Source of the DNA: Psoroptes ovis
Taxonomy: Eukaryota; Arthropoda; Arachnida; Sarcoptiformes; Psoroptidae
Direction: 5' to 3'
Assembly (NCBI GenBank): GCA_002943765.1
Contig: PQWQ01000025.1
Coordinates: forward strand, 679,059-743,058
DNA length: 64,000 nt
This document shows, one piece after another, positions 23,737-34,791 of this stretch. The position numbers and the translations under genes are program-made. Below the pieces are notes generated by a model, which had not been told where the DNA came from, searched no databases, and saw only the letters and a program-made list of their open reading frames with translations. Every line of letters starts with the position of its first letter. The stretch's first letter is position 1.

Positions 23737-25815
23737 TCATACGACACGATCAAATGTTGGCCGTGCAAAATAACCATCGAATCGCATATTACTCTGGTGG
23801 ATAATCTGTGAACGACGTTCTTCACTAATCTCCAGCACACCTTCGACTAAACTTTTCAAGTATTTAATTTGTTTAAATTTATTCTCACAGATATTATTGC
23901 ACAGGCCTATTGTTTGATCTGAGGCCGATGGCAAATCAAACCGTAAGCCATGATTTGTACGACTTAACACTGCCAACATTTCGAACGTATCGATTGTCAT
24001 TGTACAAAAACGATTCATATCAATTTGATTTTGAATGCATTCCTATATTTGGGATCATTGAAACATACAAATTGATTGAATCACTAATCAAACATCGAAC
24101 ATACCTTCCCATATATTTTAAGTATGTGATTGCCAGTCTCGGTCTGAATATCTAGGGCTTGAACCAGCAAATCGGCTGACTTTTTTAAACGAGAATCTAA
24201 TTGTTTCAATGATTTGATGCCATCAAGTGCTCCATCATATCGTTGATTCGAACGACGTCTAAAGCGATCATATTGATTTTTCAAATAATGCAAAGGGTAA
24301 ATCCTGTTCAGCCGTAATTTAAGTATATGATCATAACGCCATTGTCCAATAGCACGTAAACCATAACTAGCAAGCAACATACGTGTGGATGTCGTAGAAC
24401 CCATAAATGCTTCAAGCACATTAACGACATCATTCACATCTTGCCAACAAACAAAAGGTATTTGTTTGGTTGTAAACAGTAATCGTAGTGATTTGAGCAT
24501 TTGTTGAACATATTCCACTGTGGTTATCTTGACAATCATTGATTGTAAATATAAATCAATTTCCCGCAATTCGAATGTATCAAAATGTGAATTTGTTAAA
24601 TATAAACATGATTCAAGTGTATAAATCATTTCGGTAAATTGCTTGATTTGTTCGGTGATGAATGAACTGTTTTTCCGAATCATCAATGAATGATTAATAT
24701 TTTGCTGTTGATAATAATCAATTATATTCGATTGTAATTGTTTCATTATCCCCAGTAGTACAGCCGAAGTCAACAAGTGTCCAGTAGCTTTCATATTAAG
24801 CAGTAAAGTGGCATTACTGTCAACAATAATTTCAACATTTTCTTTGGGCACATTTAGATCAAAAGTGATTTTTTGAAACTGGTTTCCAAAATTGTCCCTG
24901 CCATCCGATTCGATTTGGAATAAATCGGATTCATTTTTCAATAAAAATGCCCCAATACCATAATCAGATGAGTTTTCATTGGCAACTTTACAAAATGTAA
25001 GCCAATAATCAAAAGAATCTTCGGCCCAAATTTGTGTTTTTTGACCTTTTAATCGCCAGTGATTTGTGTTTGCATCGAAAACAGCTGAAGACTGCCAAAA
25101 TGGATATGGGGCACTCATAAAATGATCATTTGGTTCGTCGAATGCCAGGGCCAATTTGGTTTGGGAAAAGTTATCGAGCAGTTTTTGTTTAAGCGATTCA
25201 TTGCTGCTGTGCTGAATTGTATTGATTATGACTGAATTTCGTATCAGAATCGGGACCAAAATTTGTATGAATTTTTTTCTTTGTTGATATTGCTCAATGA
25301 ACCGATCAGTCAATGAAAACTGATCCATGGTAATCAGCTGACTAGTCAAAGATTCATCATTCAACGTCTTAACTTCTAATGATGAACCTATAGCTTCGAA
25401 TATCACGGATTTTTCCACTTGAGTCATTGAAGAAAGGTCATTGAAACCTATTTGATTCAAAATTGTCGAATCGGCAGACCATTTGCCGAAATTTTGCTTT
25501 ATCATTTCAAATTGTCTCTGAATCTTGTGGCTTTCATGGCTGTCGGCTACCAATTTTGGAAATCTGAATTGGAAGAGAAGCTGCATAATTAGATTTTGAA
25601 TTTCAAATCCCAACAAATGGTTCTTACTGCAAATAATCGGCATCTAATTCACCGAAAAATGATCGATAAACAGCTGATTCATATTTGATTATTCTTTCTG
25701 ATTTCGATTGGTCAATCGTCGGTTGAATCTTGGATGGGGTGGAAGAAAACAATCTGACAACTGCGATTCTTGTACAAGAATTTTGGACCAAGTGATTGAT
25801 GATTGTTCTATTCAT
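23737..25815 (-). CDS. ACAD9-like acyl-CoA dehydrogenase paralogue, predicted catalytically dead
   Basis: Three exons (25815-25628, 25563-24105, 24042-23737) encode 650 residues, about the length of ACAD9 (621) and VLCAD. The N-terminus MNRTIINHLVQNSCTRIAVVRLF looks like a mitochondrial presequence. The overall order fits the ACAD9/VLCAD family, including the extra C-terminal helical domain (NRFCTMTIDTFEMLAVLSR). However, the position of the catalytic Glu (IFEGTNEILRM in the family) reads AFMGSTTSTRM, with Met at codon 24404-24402 near residue 450, and the usual TEPxxGSD flavin-loop motif is unrecognisable (FDEPNDHFMSAPYP). In animals ACAD9 also assembles respiratory complex I, which needs no dehydrogenase activity, so a scaffold role is the natural inference. 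It is head to head with RNMT, 134 bp apart. Start 25815 is the only ATG in frame. Confidence 0.78.
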
Positions 25816-25855
25816 TTTCAAAAGGCATAATTCGTTTGATCTGATCAACGAAAAA

Positions 25856-25863
25856 TCACGTGA
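25856..25863. promoter_or_regulatory. Palindromic E-box TCACGTGA
   Basis: TCACGTGA lies in the 134 bp between the divergent ACAD9-like and RNMT start codons. It matches the binding site of USF/TFE/Mitf-class bHLH-zip factors; function is inferred from position. Confidence 0.4.
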
Positions 25864-25949
25864 TCACTTTGATTACATTGTTTATGAACAGCTTCTAATG
25901 TCAATGTGTTGATTTGATTCAAGTTTTAATTTTTGATTTAAATCAAACA

Positions 25950-27194
25950 ATGGACTCGAAAAATCAAAGATTGTCCAACTATAGATCAGAAATCAATCAA
26001 AACAATCATAATCGAAGCTATAAACGTGTTAAATATGATTCGAGTAGTGAAACTGATAAAAATAAATATGAACGACCCTCAAATTCATCATCATCAATAT
26101 CATCGATTGTTGCTGATCACTATAACAGTATTGATAATAATGACATTCAAGAAAGAAAAAAAAGCCGTATATATCATATGAGAAATTTTAATAATTGGGT
26201 CAAAAGTATTATCATTCGTAAGTTATTTTGATTTATTAAATGTGATGGTCATCATTTTACTTAGTCTGAAATTGACCCATTGAATTAACCAGGTGACACA
26301 ATCAAACTGCTTAGATCAGAACGTGATACGGATGATAATACAGAATTTGTTGTACACGACCTTGGCTGTGGTAAAGGTGGTGACTTGATTAAATATGAAA
26401 AAAGTCAAATCACACATTTTATCGGTTCAGACATTGCAAGTATTTCGATTGAACATTGTAAAGAACGTTATGGAAATTCACGTAAACATTTCAAAGCTGA
26501 ATTCATTAATGCTGATTGCACACGTGAATCGATCAAAGAAAAGCTATCGGATCCAAATATTCGATTCGATATGACAAGTTGTCAATTTTCATTTCATTAT
26601 TGTTTTGAATCATATGATCAAGTGAAAACTATGATACGTAATGCATCTGAATGCTTGAAAATTGGTGGCATTTTTTGTGGTACTATGCCTGATTCTATGG
26701 AAATAATGCGCCGATTAAAGCAGTCGGGTAGTAATCAATTCGGTAATGATGTTTATTCGATTAAATTTGATAAAACTTATGAAGAAATGATCGCTGATGA
26801 TGACCATGTACCATTGTTCAATGCAAAATATGATTTTCATTTGGAAGATGTGGTCGATTGTCCCGAATTTCTGGTCTATTTTCCAATTATGGAAGAAATA
26901 TGTGAATCATATGGTCTTAAATTAATTTTCAAGAAGCGATTCGATGAATTTTATGAAGAAAATCGTCAAGGTGAAAATAATTTACAATTACTTAATTTCA
27001 TGGAAGCATTAGAGAAATATCCGCCCAGAGATCGTGAACATTCGATGGGTAAGCCAGCCGATTATCGTCATATTCGTGAATATTTAAATCAACAATCTGG
27101 GCAAATAAAGATCAATACCATCGGTACCTTGTCCAAATCCGAATGGGAAGCAGTCACATTGTATTTAGTTTTTTCATTTCGTAAAGTTAACTAA
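25950..27194 (+). CDS. RNMT: mRNA cap guanine-N7 methyltransferase
   Basis: Transfers methyl from S-adenosylmethionine to N7 of the mRNA cap guanosine in the nucleus. Two exons (25950-26217, 26293-27194) encode 389 residues. The first ~70 residues are Ser/Asn-rich and poorly conserved. YHMRNFNNWVKSIIIR leads into the AdoMet-binding motif VHDLGCGKGGDLIKYEKSQI; then GSDIASISIEHCKERY, CQFSFHYCFESYDQVKTMI and GGIFCGTMPDS are hallmarks of the family. ALEKYPPRDREH, near the C-terminus, is also diagnostic. The chosen ATG (MDSKNQ) is the first in frame after a TTG-initiated extension. It is divergent from the ACAD9-like gene. Confidence 0.95.
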
Positions 27195-27240
27195 AAATGA
27201 TTTATTTTTCGAAAAGTCCCTTTATTTCTTATTAATGATA

Positions 27241-27251
27241 ATAGATGGCGC
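27241..27251 (+). promoter_or_regulatory. ATAGATGGCGC motif, CTCF-like
   Basis: ATAGATGGCGC lies 47 bp after the RNMT stop and upstream of the eL8 gene. The AGATGGCGC core resembles the insect CTCF motif. A reverse-strand counterpart follows the eL8 gene at 28541-28552. Confidence 0.4.
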
Positions 27252-27429
27252 AATCAAAATTTGTTGTATTGATTCGGCGCATGTTTTTTGATGAATCAAA
27301 ACATTAATATCAATGTGTTTTCCTTTTCCTACACGTTTTGCCACAGTGTTTTTGTTGTTGATCGTGCTGTCGTGTTTCGACCAATACATCGAATTTTTAA
27401 TTTAGTTAATTCTTTTGATTATCGAAAAA

Positions 27430-28444
27430 ATGGTTAAAAAAGTAAAGGTAATTATTTTGATTAATTAACTAATTAAATGAATTTGGATTGATTAATTAAT
27501 TCTTTTGATTTAAATTTGAATCAAATAGAAGATTGTCAAGAAAAAGACTGCCCCATTACCAGCAGCCATAGCATCGAAAATACAAAAAGAAAAAAAAGTG
27601 GTCGACCCCTTGATTCAGAAACGACCGAAAAATTTTTCCATTGGTGGTAATATTCAACCGAAACGTGATTTGACTCGATTCTTTAAATGGCCAAAATATG
27701 TCCGCATTCAACGTCGACGTGCTGTTTTGTATCAACGTTTAAAGGTGCCACCAAGTATCAATCAATTTCGTGGTAATCTTTTGGATCGTCAAACAGCAAC
27801 TCAATTGTTTCGTTTGTTAGACAAATATCGTCCAGAAACCAAACAAGCCAAGTTGGAACGTTTACGTCAAAAAGCTAAGGCTAAAGCTGAGGGCCGTGAA
27901 GTACAACCAAGTAAACGTCCTGCTGTCGTCAAAGTTGGTATGTATTCGAATGATTGTATTTGATTTATACCCAAACTAATCATGAATAATTATTTAAAGG
28001 TGCAAATGCTGTAACAACAGCAGTCGAAAAGAAAACGGCACAATTGGTTTGTATATCGGCCGATTGTGATCCGATCGAAGTTGTATTACATTTGCCAGCA
28101 TTATGTCGTAAAATGGGTATACCTTATTGTATTGTACGTGGTGGCCGATCACGTCTAGGTCAAGTTGCTCGTTTAAAATCCTGTGCAGCATTAGCATTGA
28201 CACAAGTCAATCCTGAAGATAAGGTACTTGTTCAATTGATTCATTCAAATTCTCATTTAATTTACTTTAATTTTAAAAGGTTGCATTAACAAATTTAGTC
28301 GAAGTGATTCGAACCAATTTCAATGAACGTTTCGATGAAATACGTAAACATTGGGGCGGTGGTGTTATGTCATCCAAGTCACGTGCTAAAATTGCAAAAT
28401 TAGAAAAAGCAAAGGCTAAAGAATTGGGACAATTAGATGTTTAA
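27430..28444 (+). CDS. RpL7A: 60S ribosomal protein eL8 (L7a)
   Basis: A component of the large ribosomal subunit. Four exons (27430-27447, 27529-27937, 28000-28223, 28280-28444) encode 271 residues. The first exon is only 18 nt and encodes MVKKVK. Diagnostic stretches are NFSIGGNIQPKRDLTRFFKWP, RLKVPPSINQF, CISADCDPIEVVLHLPALCRK, CIVRGGRSRLGQ and HWGGGVMSSKSRAKIAK, including the L7Ae-type RNA-binding fold in the C-terminal half. A pyrimidine-rich tract (TTTTCCTTTTCCTAC, about 27318-27332) about 100 bp upstream may contain a TOP-type transcription start. I looked in the introns (81, 62 and 56 nt) for C/D-box snoRNAs, common in vertebrate RPL7A, and saw none. Confidence 0.97.
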
Positions 28445-28540
28445 TTTTATAATATTTTGCATCTAATTGAATTTTTATCATAAATAAATAAATGAACATT
28501 CAATTTTTTTCGTTTAAAATCATTTCCAATTTTATATTTA

Positions 28541-28552
28541 GCGCCATCTATT
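28541..28552 (-). promoter_or_regulatory. AATAGATGGCGC motif, CTCF-like, reverse orientation
   Basis: On the minus strand this reads AATAGATGGCGC, the same core as at 27241-27251 but inverted, so the two face each other across the eL8 gene. Confidence 0.4.
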
Positions 28553-28880
28553 GGCTGAATTGATAATTAGGCAATCGAGTTTTGTTTATGTTTTGCATCA
28601 TCAGCTATAACTGCGAGTTTTGTTTATTTTCTCATTTTTTAATCATAAAAATTAGTTTTTTTTTTTTGATTTATACGAATTACAGAAATGGTAATTTAAG
28701 AGAAAAGAAAATAAAAATTTCTCTTTGTTAATCAATTTGAATAATATTTGACCTGATTTGTTAGATTTTCTTTCAAACAAAAATTTCAATACAACTCAAT
28801 ACTGCGTCATTTATGATGATCATCGTCGCCAAACAATATTCAATTGATTGAATTGAACATTTTTTCTCTGTGTGAAATTA

Positions 28881-28960
28881 TTAGATTGTCTGTAAAGTTT
28901 TTGCCGATTATTACGTAGAAAATAATTGAAAAATCGACAAGAACTTTTCGGACAACTCAA
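28881..28960. mobile_element. Mariner-type fold-back MITE, copy 6
   Basis: TTAGATTGTCTGTAAAGTTT ... GAACTTTTCGGACAACTCAA, about 80 bp, with TA on the left. It is the most diverged copy on its left arm. Confidence 0.8.
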
Positions 28961-29280
28961 ATATTTTTAAAGTTGATTCATTCGATTTTTTATCAATCGA
29001 ATATAATTTTTATTTAAATCAAATTTTGATCATCAAAGATATGAGGAGTGTGTGTGCACAGATATGTGTTTACATGTTGATTTTTGTATTGTTTTGTTGG
29101 TTGTATGGAAATTGTTGTTTTGAGTGACGTCAATCAATCACAGCGAAATATACAAATTGATTATTGTTATGGAACCTTTTCACTGATAATTATTCGATTT
29201 GAGTTTTTTTTGACTAATTTGTTGATGATCATTGTGTGTGTTTACATGTGTAATTTTTCCACTGACTTTGTGTTGCAAAA

Positions 29281-32200
29281 ATGTCTTCGATTAGAAAATG
29301 GCTTGCCACCAAAGTGTTTTCATCTGTTTTATCAAATGATACAAACAATGCAACAAATGATTCAACAGCAAATGGTGATGGTGGTCTATTAAATGGTCAT
29401 ACAAATGGTTTTGCTACTTCTTTGTTTGGACCATCAACTTCATCAGCTGGTTTGGGCAATAATAATGACCCCTATTTAATGCCTGGAACATCAAACTCAA
29501 CATATGGCTATGATCATCAAATGGCATGTAATCAAGAACAGCCCGATTATGCAATGGAAACATCAAATCAATCATATTTTTCGATAATATATCATCATTA
29601 TTATTCACGAATACGTAAAGCTCGAATCGAAAAATCGCTGATTCGTCCAAATGAAAAGATATTGATTTCATTAATGTATCAATTTTATCAAGCAAACGAA
29701 GAGCTAAATTATACATCATCAGAATTGGATACATTCGATGGCCGAAAAGATACTGACCGGTGTTCAGCCTTAGTGAATAATTTGAAAAAAACACAAGATC
29801 GTGTCATTTCATTGATATTCAACTTGATGGATGAAATCGGTTGTGAACGTTCAACGCGAGAGTATCGTTTAAAATTTCCTGATGAATTATTGACAGGTGA
29901 GGGCATTGAATCGTTAAACAGTCAAATATGGTTTGTAGCCGAATGTTTGACAGCTGGTTCGACCATCACGAATAATCAAGATAAATCAAATTATCTTCGA
30001 CCAATTGCTATCAATTTAACAACAACATTAGATCAGATTCGTTATGAATTACGCTCCTGTTGTAATTATTTGCCTAAGCCGTAAGTAAATTTCAAAGAAA
30101 TGTGATTAATTTACCTGTTTTGATTGATTTTCAATTTCAAAATAGGCCTAAAATACCGAAAGAACTGGTTCGAAAATTGGAAAATTTCGATCAATTATTT
30201 TCATCATTCGAATATGATTATGTGAAAACAATGTTACAAATTAAAACTGAAAATGATATTGAACATCTGCAAGAATTGACAATTCTATTCTACGACACTT
30301 TACGCTATTCTTTGAACAAAAATTTGATAACAAAAGATGATGTTGATGGCTGTCAACCTTCAGTTATGATTGCATTACCACGTCTATCAATCGTTTACGG
30401 ATTGCTTAGAGGTTATAGTTCAGTTGTGTGTAAACATGATGAATCGCAACTGACGACAATATTACGTCCTTATCATAATTTATTATTGCAATTCAACGAA
30501 TTTCTGTCAAATCTTAATGAAAATGAAATTTATTTCCTCGAAAAATTATTATCAACGAATTATGATAATTTAATTGATTATTCAATTATTGATAATCAAA
30601 TGATTAATCATCTTTTGAATGTTGCTGATAATAATTGTGAATGTGATAATCAATCAGATGATAATAATAATGGTCAAATGAGTTTATTTCATAAATTTAT
30701 TGCACATTCAAAACGAAATACTAAAGATTCACGTTGGAATCATCGAAATATTGTTCATAATTTAAATGATGATATTGGTAATGATACTTGCAGAAATGAG
30801 CATTTTCATAACCATTTAAGCAGTGGTGCTACGACGTACGAGCACAATCAAAGATGTTTGTCAACAGCCGCAACAACCACATCATCGAATCGAAGAATTC
30901 GGCCAAAATGCTCAACAATAAATAATCGATATATATCAGCATCTGTTGATTTTTTATCCTCATCTAATAATCAAGCAGCAGAATCATCATCAGCATCGAC
31001 ATTGTCTTCATCATCTTCGTCCAACTCATCCCGACTATCATTGAATGATGCGAATAGATTCAGTACGAATCAATTACAAACAAATGGCATACGCTTCTGT
31101 TCATTACCAAATTTGAATATCAATTCGAATGGATGTGATTCGAATATGACTAAAAGTAATAAACCAAGAAAACGATTTTCGAGTGTTTCATTTACGGATG
31201 ATACATCTTCATGTCCATCAGTATCGATTCCGTGTTCATTGACCACCACCTCATCATCTTCGTCCTCATCATCTGTTTTTGAAATTGATTTTCTTAAAAA
31301 AGTCAAAGATATGTTGAAGCGAACACAATTGAAAACATCGATTGGAAGAAATTCGAATCGAAATGCTCGAAGACAGCAACGATCAACATCAAGTGGTGGT
31401 GTAATGGTTACAACATCAATCAATAAAATGATTTATGACAATTCAAGATGTAAAACATCGGATGACCGTAGATACTATCAGCATCATCATGACCATCATT
31501 CAAGCTATGGTTTTGGCTATAATCATAAAAAATCTACAACACAAACGCAATCAGCTAATGCATTTTCATGTAATTCTGTTCCCAATAATGGTTTTGGTAA
31601 AATTATTTTCAATTTTTTCAATTAACTTTAATTGATTGTAATTATATCATATCTAGATACTGATGACCATTCAGAACAGCAATTGGATTTATGTACAAGA
31701 AAAATATTACATCAAGCATTTGTCATGATATCAAGTAATCATTGTTTTTGTTTATATTGATTGATTTAATGTTATTAATTATTATTATTTTTTGATTAAT
31801 TAATTAATTAATTGATAAGGAATCGCTGATGAATTTCAGACCAATTATGCAAGTGAATTGCGTAATATATTACGTACAGTGTTTATGTTACAAAATTTAT
31901 ATGATGAACAACAACAACAACAATGTGAAAATATGGCACAAACAATCAATAGATTGATTGATTGTAATCGAATTGAAACAATTGAAGAAGCATTGGATGC
32001 TTGTAACGAATATTTGAACAACAACACTGACATCAATGATAATAATAATGAAATGTTAATGTCCCGACCATCAGTAATCAGTAATTCAGTGAATTCTAGT
32101 CATCATGATGATGATGATGATCATCGATCAATAACAATAAATAATTGTAATCATATAAATAATAATAATAATATAAACACACATAATATAAATGGTGATT

Positions 32201-33054
32201 CTATTAGCTGTGATACATCATATCATGTTCCACATGATTCAAATAATACTGGAAATAATTGTTATGATCGTAAAACAAGTTCATCATTGGATGATATAAG
32301 ATACAGAAATTGTCCACAAACAAATGCTCTGTCATCCACAAGTCTTAACGAAATGTCCATTCATTCGACATCATCCACACAACATTCCACATCAATCGAT
32401 TCTTCAATCGATACGAATGAATCGATTCGATCTATTCAGCCAACATCATCTTTGACCACTAATGACATTGATACCGATCATCACATTCGAAACGGTGGTG
32501 ATTTGCCACCATTTTTACATTTAAATAATTATAACAATTCCGATACGAATAATAATGATGGCTCATCCAGCACAATTATTCCGATTATTGGCTCAGCAAT
32601 AAATATGATTATGACTGAACCATCTACTTCATCGACATCGACCACTGTCACCCGGTTATTATTGCCACCAGTTTGGAAACCAGATGACAGTGTAACTGGC
32701 TGTGAATCATGTTCGCAACAATTTACATTTATGCGTCGTCGTCATCATTGTCGTCGGTGTGGTCGAATATTTTGTAATCAATGTTCATCCAATTTTGTTA
32801 CATTAAGATGTTTTGGTTATTTCAAACCGGTACGTGTTTGTGATCAATGTTTTGTATTACAGCAGCAACATGAACTACATCGAAAATATCAGCCGCAGCA
32901 GCAGCAGTCAAGATCAGTTCATAATTATGATGAACAACAACAACAACAGCGTCGCTGTCGTCGTCACCATAATCATAGTCGTCGAAATCATCGTACATCG
33001 AATCATCGTCATCATAATAGTAACAACAATGCAAATAGTGCCTCTTCTCATTGA
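29281..33054 (+). CDS. Lst2: Lateral signaling target protein 2 homologue (LST2/ZFYVE28), FYVE-domain endosomal protein
   Basis: A regulator of EGF-receptor trafficking on early endosomes; worm LST-2 antagonises EGFR signalling. Four exons (29281-30080, 30146-31596, 31657-31734, 31820-33054) encode 1187 residues. The N-terminus MSSIRKWLATK and the block LMYQFYQANEELNYTSSELD followed by GRKDTDRCSALVN are LST2-specific. QIWFVAECLTAGSTI and LPRLSIVYGLLRGYSS continue the conserved N-terminal region. The middle is Ser/Asn/His-rich and low complexity, with many AAT, CAA and TCA codon runs. The C-terminal FYVE zinc finger has WKPD, the basic patch RRRHHCRRCG, four CxxC pairs and RVC, all needed for PI3P binding. 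The Gln/His/Arg-rich tail after the finger is longer than usual. Confidence 0.93.
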
Positions 33055-33472
33055 TCACTGATTGGGAACAAATAATCGAAATTTTCAATTATTTCTTTTT
33101 AATTCTTTATTTTCCAGTAATGATTCAAAAATAATAAAAGTGGTCTTATTTTCAAGATTTACATTTTTTTTTGTTTTTATGAATTTGGCCTTTAATCTTT
33201 CCCAATAATTCAAATTCATTGCATTAAGCTTGATTTGATGTGTTGGTGTGTGTGTGTGTGTGTGTGCAGAAAACATGTGTATTTGTACATGCGCAGTATT
33301 CATTCAATGGTTTTTTTATCAAAACGACGTCAATTGATATTTGAGTAATCAGATTTATTTTATTTATAAACATTTCATTTGTTTGAACCAAAAAACATAT
33401 TGTCATACGGGCGTATTCGAATTCATTTAATATTTACGATTAATTCATCAAAATTAATTAATTTGAAGAAAA
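33055..33472. other. Spacer with (TG)n run
   Basis: AT-rich DNA between LST2 and the syntaxin gene, with a (TG)n microsatellite at about 33247-33266. It is presumably the LST2 3' UTR and syntaxin promoter; nothing else is recognisable. Confidence 0.55.
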
Positions 33473-34541
33473 ATGAGTTTTAATAATTATCAATCGACCA
33501 GCAATACTATCGGTGGTGGTGGTGATGGTGGACAAGATTTTTCCAAATTAGCACAATCAATTGCTGATAATGTACAGAAAATATTGGCCAATGGTAAGTG
33601 TGGTTAAACATTTTGAATTATTTAAAATTAATTTGTTTCACAAATTCAGTGAATCGATTACAACAAATGGTGAATCAGCTGGGCACACAACAAGATTCCG
33701 AGAGACTTCGTTCAGAATTGTAAGAAATTTGATTAATTTCTAAATAAATTTGAAATTATTCTTTATTTTCCAATTTTTTTGTACAGACATGAATTATTCC
33801 ATTACACAAGTCAATTGACCAAAGATGCGAATAAAAATCTAAAAGAATTGACCAATATTCCGCCATCGGCTATTTCTTCCGAACAAAAACAACGTCGTAT
33901 GCAACGTGAACGCTTGATGAATGATTTTGCTGAAGCATTAAAAAATTTCCAAGTAATTCAACGGACAGCTGCACAAAAAGAAAAAGAAAGTATTATGCGT
34001 GCACGTGCTAATTCACATTTAAACGATCGTCAAGCTTTGATTGATTTACAAAGGTATTTACTTTCCGAAGTGTTTACATTTATTCATTGATTAATTCACT
34101 CATTCACTAGTCCAACATCGAATAGTCAGCCATTTCAGTCATCACAGCCGCAGCAACAACAATTACAAATTGAAGAAAACGTAGACATTCAAGCATTACA
34201 AGAACGTCAACAGGCAATATCGAAAATCGAATCGGAAATAGTTGGCGTTAATCAAATTTTCAAAGATTTAGCAACAGCTGTTCATTCACAAGGAGAAATT
34301 ATCGATAGCATTGAAGCTAATATTGAATCGACCAACATTCAAATACAAGAAGGCACCGAACAATTGGCCAAAGCCAGCGACTACTCGGTAAATTGGAAAT
34401 TTGATTCATTTTTAATTGAATTTAATTCATTTTATATTCAAACAAACATAGACCCGTGCACGTAAAAAGAAATTAATGTTGATTGTCATTTTGATGATCA
34501 TATTGGCAATCATTGGATTGATCATTTATGCATCTACTTAA
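33473..34541 (+). CDS. Syx7: Qa-SNARE syntaxin of the syntaxin-7/12 (Pep12) type
   Basis: A tail-anchored SNARE for endosome and lysosome fusion. Five exons (33473-33593, 33650-33719, 33787-34053, 34111-34387, 34452-34541) encode 274 residues. An N-terminal Gly-rich stretch precedes the three-helix Habc domain (QSIADNVQKILANVNRLQQM; TSQLTKDANKNLKEL; RLMNDFAEALKNFQVIQ). The SNARE motif runs from ALQERQQAISKIESEIVGV through IFKDLATAVHSQGEIIDSIE, with the zero-layer Gln in HSQGE, to EQLAKASDYSTRARKKK. A C-terminal membrane anchor LMLIVILMIILAIIGLIIYA follows. The IFKDL...DSIEANIE pattern is that of syntaxin-7/12 rather than plasma-membrane syntaxin-1. Confidence 0.93.
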
Positions 34542-34791
34542 TTGTGATTTTCAATCAATCAATCAACTAATCAATGTTATTGTTTCATACATTTTAATCA
34601 ATCACACAAATAATGGATAAATATTGGACAAATATTGAATATAATTATTATTATTTTTATTTCTAAAATCGAATATTCAACTTTAAAAAAGTAATTGCAA
34701 GATTTAATTGTTCGAAATAAATTGATCGAAATATTTGTATAGCCAACTGTCACTGTGTATAATTGTTTTACCACATGTTGACGACCAATAA

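Larger units (their letters stand above)
28445..29280. other. Intergenic region with CTCF-like motif and MITE
   Basis: An 836 bp spacer between eL8 and LST2. It contains AGCGCCATCTAT (28540-28551), the reverse complement of ATAGATGGCGCT, and a MITE at 28881-28960. The last part is presumably the LST2 promoter and 5' UTR. No coding frame is convincing. Confidence 0.55.

Noticed and set aside
27430..28444. Intronic C/D-box snoRNAs in the eL8 gene
   Set aside because: Vertebrate RPL7A introns host them, but here the introns are 56-81 nt and show no C (RUGAUGA) and D (CUGA) box pair with terminal stem.
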